Shown here: positions 5,402 through 5,408 of the stretch, one piece after another
How the letters are laid out: the number at the start of each line of letters is the position of its first letter
How positions within the stretch are numbered: position 1 is the first letter of the stretch
Source of the DNA: an uncultured Eubacteriales bacterium
Lineage (GTDB): Bacteria; Bacillota; Clostridia; Christensenellales; Borkfalkiaceae
NCBI GenBank assembly: GCA_905211955.1
Contig: CAJMCT010000072.1
Span: 1 to 5,408 of the forward strand
Reading direction: 5' to 3'
DNA length: 5,408 nucleotides
The notes under the pieces: generated by a model
Database searches by the model: none
The model's input: the letters and a program-made list of their open reading frames with translations, nothing else
What the model was told of the DNA's origin: nothing
Translations under genes and position numbers: made by a program

Positions 5402-5408
5402 GTAACAA

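Overview
The window most likely comes from a low-to-moderate GC Bacillota chromosome, probably an uncultured Clostridia-type bacterium. This rests on strong AAGGAG-type ribosome binding sites, a textbook sigma-A promoter, AT-rich intergenic DNA, A/T-rich codon use, and the mix of housekeeping genes. No species can be named from the sequence alone. There are no mobile elements, CRISPR arrays or rRNA genes. Gene density is high and the only sizeable gap is about 216 bases between two divergent promoters.

Layout. Positions 1-2117 hold a minus-strand pair: a cytoplasmic SGNH/GDSL-type hydrolase gene followed 20 bases later by mnmA (tRNA 2-thiouridylase). The mnmA gene runs off the left edge with 357 codons visible. 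A perfect consensus promoter (TTGACA, 17 bases, TATAAT) at 2151-2179 drives this pair. A plus-strand promoter at 2251-2279 drives a CNNM/CBS/CorC-type membrane transporter gene (2334-3605), which ends in a hairpin overlapping its stop codon. Only 11 bases after that hairpin lies a tRNA-Arg(CCG) gene with encoded CCA (3635-3711). It is followed at once by a near-symmetric, probably bidirectional terminator (3711-3744).

Positions 3743-5353 hold a tightly packed minus-strand operon of three small genes that end at that shared terminator. In transcription order they are a TPR-like cytoplasmic protein, a membrane protein whose C-terminal half is a recognisable but divergent YidD (DUF37) domain behind an added two-helix membrane anchor, and a zinc-ribbon protein with a membrane hairpin. 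The genes are separated by 2 bases and then overlap by 20 bases, so translation is probably coupled. This operon is the most novel part of the window. An atypical YidD paralogue, away from the usual rnpA-yidD-yidC locus, is paired with two uncharacterised partners, which suggests a small membrane-associated assembly. Its function is unknown.

How the parts relate. The left half is ordinary housekeeping (tRNA wobble thiolation, divalent-cation transport, a tRNA) plus one unusual esterase-like enzyme. The right-hand operon is independent of it and shares only the terminator with the tRNA.
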